From NCBI GenBank assembly GCA_002179805.1, contig NAVB01000001.1, positions 1-20,644 of the forward strand: DNA of 20,644 bases. The letters are read 5' to 3'. Origin of the DNA: Acanthamoeba lenticulata (Eukaryota; Discosea; Longamoebia; Acanthamoebidae). A program made the translations under genes and the position numbers. Positions 16,755 through 20,644 of the stretch are shown here, piece by piece. The notes beneath the pieces are model-generated. The model had not been told where the DNA came from. It worked only from the letters and a program-made list of their open reading frames with translations, and did not search any database. Numbering within the stretch: the first letter of the stretch is position 1; every line of letters starts with the position of its first letter.

Positions 16755-19700
16755 ATGGCGACGAAGATTTTGAGCTTCGGCCTCAATTTTAACGGGCAAT
16801 TGGGCTACGAGGGCTATGACAACAAAAACCCGCGAGGGGTGAATCTTCCGTCTGATCTTGTGGCCCTCCAAGCTGGTTGGAACTGCTCCGTCGCCCTCAA
16901 TGGTGTCACATTCTTCCTTATGGTTCTCCTTCAATTTGCTATTTCAACTAATCTGCATTTTTGTTGCCACCAACGCCGCTGGACAGCTGAGGGCGTGCCC
17001 TACTTCTGGGGCACGATGCCGGTCAAGTACGGCGGCAAGGCCAAGTTCCAAGAGCCCGTGCCGCTTCCCTCCATCTCGGCTCAGTTCCAGCTGCCGCGCC
17101 GCGTCCTCCAGATCGCCGCCGGCCGCTCCCACATCATGCTGCTCACCGGTGCGCACTTCACCTTCCCCTGGCGACCTCTTTCTCCTCTTCCTCTCTCTTC
17201 TCTTCCTCATCGTCCTCCTCCTTCTTCTTCTTCTTCTTTTTCTCGTAGACGATGGCGTGGCCCACAGCTTCGGGCAGGGCGAGTGGGGCAAGCTGGGCCA
17301 CGGCGACACGGCCAACGCGCTGTACCCGCGCCCGCTCGAGATTCAGGGCCAAGTGACCCAGATCGGCGTCGGCGACCAGCACTCGGCCGCTCTCACAAGT
17401 GCGTGCTTTCGTGCTTGCTCGCTGTGCACAACCTTCACAAACCTTTTCTGACGCGGACCACCGCCTCGCTGGCAGACGGGGGCCAGGTCTACACGTGGGG
17501 CCAGGGCATCTACGGCCAGTTGGGCCACGGCACCCGGAAGGACTTTAACCATCCGCGACGGGTCGAGGGCCTCGGTGCGGCCTTTATTTATTATTTATTA
17601 TTTTATTTTCAAAACTTAAAAAATTATAAAGAAATATAAAAGTGAGCGCTCCGCTCGGACTAACCGACCGGGCCTCCAACAGTTCGCGCGCAGCAGACGG
17701 TGGTGTCGCTCGCCGTGGGCTACGACCAGACGTTCGCCATCAACGCCGACGGCGTTGTCTACTCGTGGGGCGCCAAGGGCGCCTGGCTCGGCCATCGTAC
17801 GCTTCTCCTGTCTCCGTCGCTTGCCCTTCCTCAAGTGTCCAGCCCCGACTAACTTGTGACCGTCATCATCGTCATCGTCATCATCGTGTCGTGTCGTCGC
17901 AGCCAACCTGACGGACCACCTCCCGCAGCCGCAGGAAGTGGCCCTCCTCAAGAACAAGGCCAAGATCACGCAAGTGGGCGTCGGGAAGCAGCACACGCTG
18001 CTGCTCACGGTCGACGGCAAGGTCTACTCGATGGGCAAGAACAAGGACGGCTGCCTCGGTGCGCGCGGCCCTTCCCGTTTATCGCTCTGGGCCGGACTCA
18101 CGGTTTACATGTGCGTGGGATGCTGGTGTGGTTGTATGGGCAAACAGGCCAGGGCAAGGCGGTCAAGAAGGAGACCCCCAACCCGCTGATCATCTCGACG
18201 CTGAGCAACAGCAAGATCGTCCAGGTGGCCGCCGGCGAGAAGCACTCGATCGTACTCGCCGATGACGGCACCGTCTACGCCTTTGGATGCGGCTCCAACG
18301 GTTCTCAGTCCTTTTTTTTCCTTTTATTATTATTATTTATTATTGCTAAAATAATGTGTGAAAAATAAAATAAAAATGCAGGCCGGCTGGGGCTCGGAGA
18401 CAGCAAGAGCCAGGAGGCGCCGCGCGCAGTGCAGGGCATCTTTGACAAGGCCTGCGCCGTGGCGGCGGGCTTCGAGCACACGCTGGTCATGACGGGCACG
18501 CTCCCGTCGTCGCAGTCGGAGGACGCCAGCGAGAAGAAGTCGAGCCGAAAGGCCTCCAAGAGCTCCAAGAGCTCCAAGAGCAGCAAAGGCTCATCGCGCA
18601 AGGTGAGCTCGCCCAAGGGCAAAGGTACAGCCGCGCATTCCATTCATTTTGGCTTTCCATTTCTGCACAATTATTTCAATTTATATTTTATTCATCATTT
18701 TGTATTTGAAATAATATCGTTTCATTTTTCACATTCCAGGCAACTACACGGGGTTCAACAGCGACTCGTCGAACGAGAGCGAAGAAGAGGAGGAGGAAGA
18801 AGAGGAGATGAGCCCCAAGAAGTCGAGCAAGAAGAAGTCGAGTAAGAAGAAGACGATCAAGGGCAAGCTCGATGAGGACGTCGAGGTGATGCTCAAGGAC
18901 CTCGGGCTGCTCGACGTGGCGCCAGTCTTCATCAAGGCCGGCATCACGTGGCCCGTCCTCCTCCAGTTCAAGAAGAGCGACCTCGACGAGCTCGGGCTCG
19001 ACGTCGGCCCGCGGGTCGCCATCGCCAACTACCTCCAGGCGGCCAAAAACAAATTCAAAGGTACCTGGCCCGTCCGCGTGTCCGTGTTTCTTCTTCTTCT
19101 TCTGCCGCTGCTGACGTCATGCTGTCGTGGCCCGACCGTCAAGTGGGGGAGGCGGGCTCGATCAAGGCCACGATCGAGAGCCAGGACCTGGTCTTCCACA
19201 AGAAGCTGGGCGAGGGCAACTTTGGCGACGTGTGGATGGGCAAGCTGCGCGGCACCACGACCGTCGCCATCAAGACCATCCGATCGGAGGACAAGACAGC
19301 CTTCCTCCTCGAGGCCCACATCATGGCGTACGCCTTGTTTCCCGATTTTCTTTTTTATTTATTTATTGATTATAAACTTGATCATTATTTTATTTATTTA
19401 TTTATTTTGTGCTGACGACCGGTGCAGGCAGCTGCCGGCGCACCCCAACGTCGTCACCTTCTTCGGCCTGTCGTCCGACGACGTGCGTTCGATCCCCGCT
19501 CGTGCTTGTGCGCTGGAATTTCAATTATGGAAGCTCACTTATATGTTCTTCTCCGCCTCTTCCCCAGACCAAGAACGAGCTGTTCCTGGTCACGGAGTTT
19601 GTCGCTGACGGCTCCCTCGATCGCTACCTCACGGAAAACATGTACGCCTCAATTTTTATATTTTTTACTATTATTAGAATACTTAATTTATTTTTTCCTA

Positions 19701-20644
19701 TTAATCCTTATTGATTTATTGATTTATTTATTTTGTATTTTCAGAGGCAAGATCGGAACAGAGACGCTGATCCAGATGACGCGGGACATGGCCGCCGGGT
19801 GCGACCACTTGTCGGCCCACGGCATCGTCCACCGAGTACGCGATTTTCCTCCAATTACTTGAGAGCCCACACCTATGGGCCACGGACTCATCACACGCCT
19901 CGGCGCCTCTTGGCAGGACTTGGCGGCGCGCAACCTGCTGCTGGAGATCAAGCGCAATGGCGAGCACCACGTCAAGGTGTGCGACTTTGGCCTCTCGCGC
20001 GGCCTCATCGAGAACGAATACAACTCGCAGATGAAGAACGTTCCCGTCCGCTGGACCGCGCCCGAAGGTTCGTCCTTTTTCATTTTATTTCATTTTCATT
20101 TTCTTTTATTTCGTAAATGTTTTCTAAATTTTTCAAAAAAAATTGTTTTTGTTTCAAATTAGCGTTCAAATTCAGGAAATACACGTCAAAGAGCGACGTG
20201 TGGAGCTTCGCGGTGACGCTGTGGGAGATCTTCTCGTTCGGACAGACGCCCTACACGGGCATGACGCCGCTGCAGGTGGTGAAGGCGCTCGACAGCGGCT
20301 ACCGGCTCTCGCGGCCCGAGTTCTGCCCCAAGCGGCTCTATGAAGAGATCATCTGCAAGTGCCTCAACATGGACGCCGAGCAGCGGCCCACCTTCAACGA
20401 GATCTTCCGCAAGCTCGAGGAGCTCTATCCCAACGGCAAGATCTCCGACGCCGAACTCGCCGAGCTGCGCGCCTCGCGCCAGCAGCAAGGCGGCAGCGCC
20501 GACGCGTCGCCCGATTCGCGCGACATGTTCATCGTCGAGGGCGAGGGCGAAGACGAGGACGACGAGACCCAGACCGGCGAGTACAGGCACGTCCCCCTTC
20601 GTCTCTCTTTCGTTCTTGTCGCTTTTCATTTTTTAAAAATATTT
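16755..20644 (+). CDS. RCC1 propeller - SAM domain - tyrosine-type protein kinase; 3' end outside window
   Basis: Exons: 16755-16902, 16987-17148, 17249-17398, 17476-17574, 17683-17796, 17903-18058, 18148-18300, 18382-18624, 18740-19060, 19144-19327, 19428-19482, 19568-19641, 19745-19835, 19917-20067, 20163->20586; at least 841 residues. Residues 1-370 hold seven RCC1-type repeats (for example VYTWGQGIYGQLGHG, VYAFGCGSNGRLGLGD), enough for a closed seven-bladed propeller. A Lys/Ser-rich linker (375-408) and an acidic run precede a SAM domain (about 448-512). The kinase (about 526-800) is complete: Gly loop GEGNFGDV, VAIK (Lys559), helix-C Glu572, HRDLAARN (649-656), DFG (673), IENEY with Tyr685 at the Src-type activation-loop site, VPVRWTAPE, and DVWSFAVTLWEIFSFG. 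HRDLAARN and PVRWTAPE are tyrosine-kinase rather than TKL signatures. An acidic tail follows. The last donor may be the GC type at 20587 (AG/GCACGT); otherwise the frame stays open to the window end. Confidence 0.92.
17862..17890. repeat. TCATCG-type repeat in kinase intron 5
   Basis: A short interrupted (TCATCG)n tract between a CTAAC branch-like site (17849-17853) and the acceptor at 17901-17902. Intronic simple sequence; it resembles the GAY repeat in MMS19 intron 9 on the opposite strand. Confidence 0.65.
18555..18585 (+). repeat. In-frame nine-base repeat coding Lys-Ser-Ser
   Basis: Three near-perfect copies of AAGAGCTCC, coding KSSKSSKSS in the linker between RCC1 and SAM domains. It probably expanded by slippage and gives a flexible basic, Ser-rich hinge with many possible phosphorylation sites. 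Confidence 0.8.

Noticed and set aside
1..20644. CRISPR array, insertion sequence, integron or prophage
   Set aside because: No spaced direct repeats, transposase, integrase or terminal inverted repeats are visible. The gene structure is plainly eukaryotic.

Overview
The window looks like nuclear DNA of a free-living amoeba, most likely Acanthamoeba or a close relative. Exons are GC-rich with G/C-ending codons. Introns are frequent and short (about 50-310 nt), many with AT-rich cores. Gene density is high. The gene families also fit: RasGEF, RCC1/SAM kinase with tyrosine-kinase signatures, penta-EF-hand protein, P450 and MMS19. The organism call is inference from these traits. Nearly every gene had to be rebuilt by hand from exons. 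I matched donor and acceptor phase at every junction, and the rebuilt frames close exactly.

Layout. (1) Minus strand, <1-3237: a degenerate Ras-like domain fused to a RasGEF-N and a RasGEF catalytic domain; the 3' end is outside the window. (2) Minus, 3576-5100: a delta3-delta2-enoyl-CoA isomerase of beta-oxidation, 9 exons. (3) Minus, 5174-5803: a small four-helix membrane protein I do not recognise. (4) Minus, 6019-6565: a DUF2177 membrane protein. (5) Minus, 6749-12016: MMS19, the HEAT-repeat adaptor of cytosolic iron-sulfur assembly, 24 exons, with a histidine-rich C-terminal tail. (6) Plus, 12111-14308: a membrane-anchored cytochrome P450. (7) Minus, 14357-15323: a penta-EF-hand calcium-binding protein. 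(8) Minus, 15657-16469: a signal-peptide, single-TM protein with a C-terminal zinc ribbon. (9) Plus, 16755->20586: a seven-bladed RCC1 propeller, a SAM domain and a complete tyrosine-type protein kinase; the 3' end is outside the window.

There is no operon. The genes are independent housekeeping, metabolic and signalling loci packed tightly. Two divergent start-to-start gaps (12017-12110 and 16470-16754) probably hold bidirectional promoters. P450 and the EF-hand gene converge with only 48 nt between stop codons. One functional link can be drawn: an iron-sulfur delivery factor (MMS19) shares a promoter gap with a haem enzyme (P450), but this may be chance.

The most noteworthy points are two unusual domain fusions (pseudo-Ras/RasGEF and RCC1-SAM-tyrosine kinase), a run of nine phase-1 introns in the RCC1-SAM half of the kinase gene, five GC-AG introns sharing a GCACG donor, and a strong CTGACGT-like branch-point motif.
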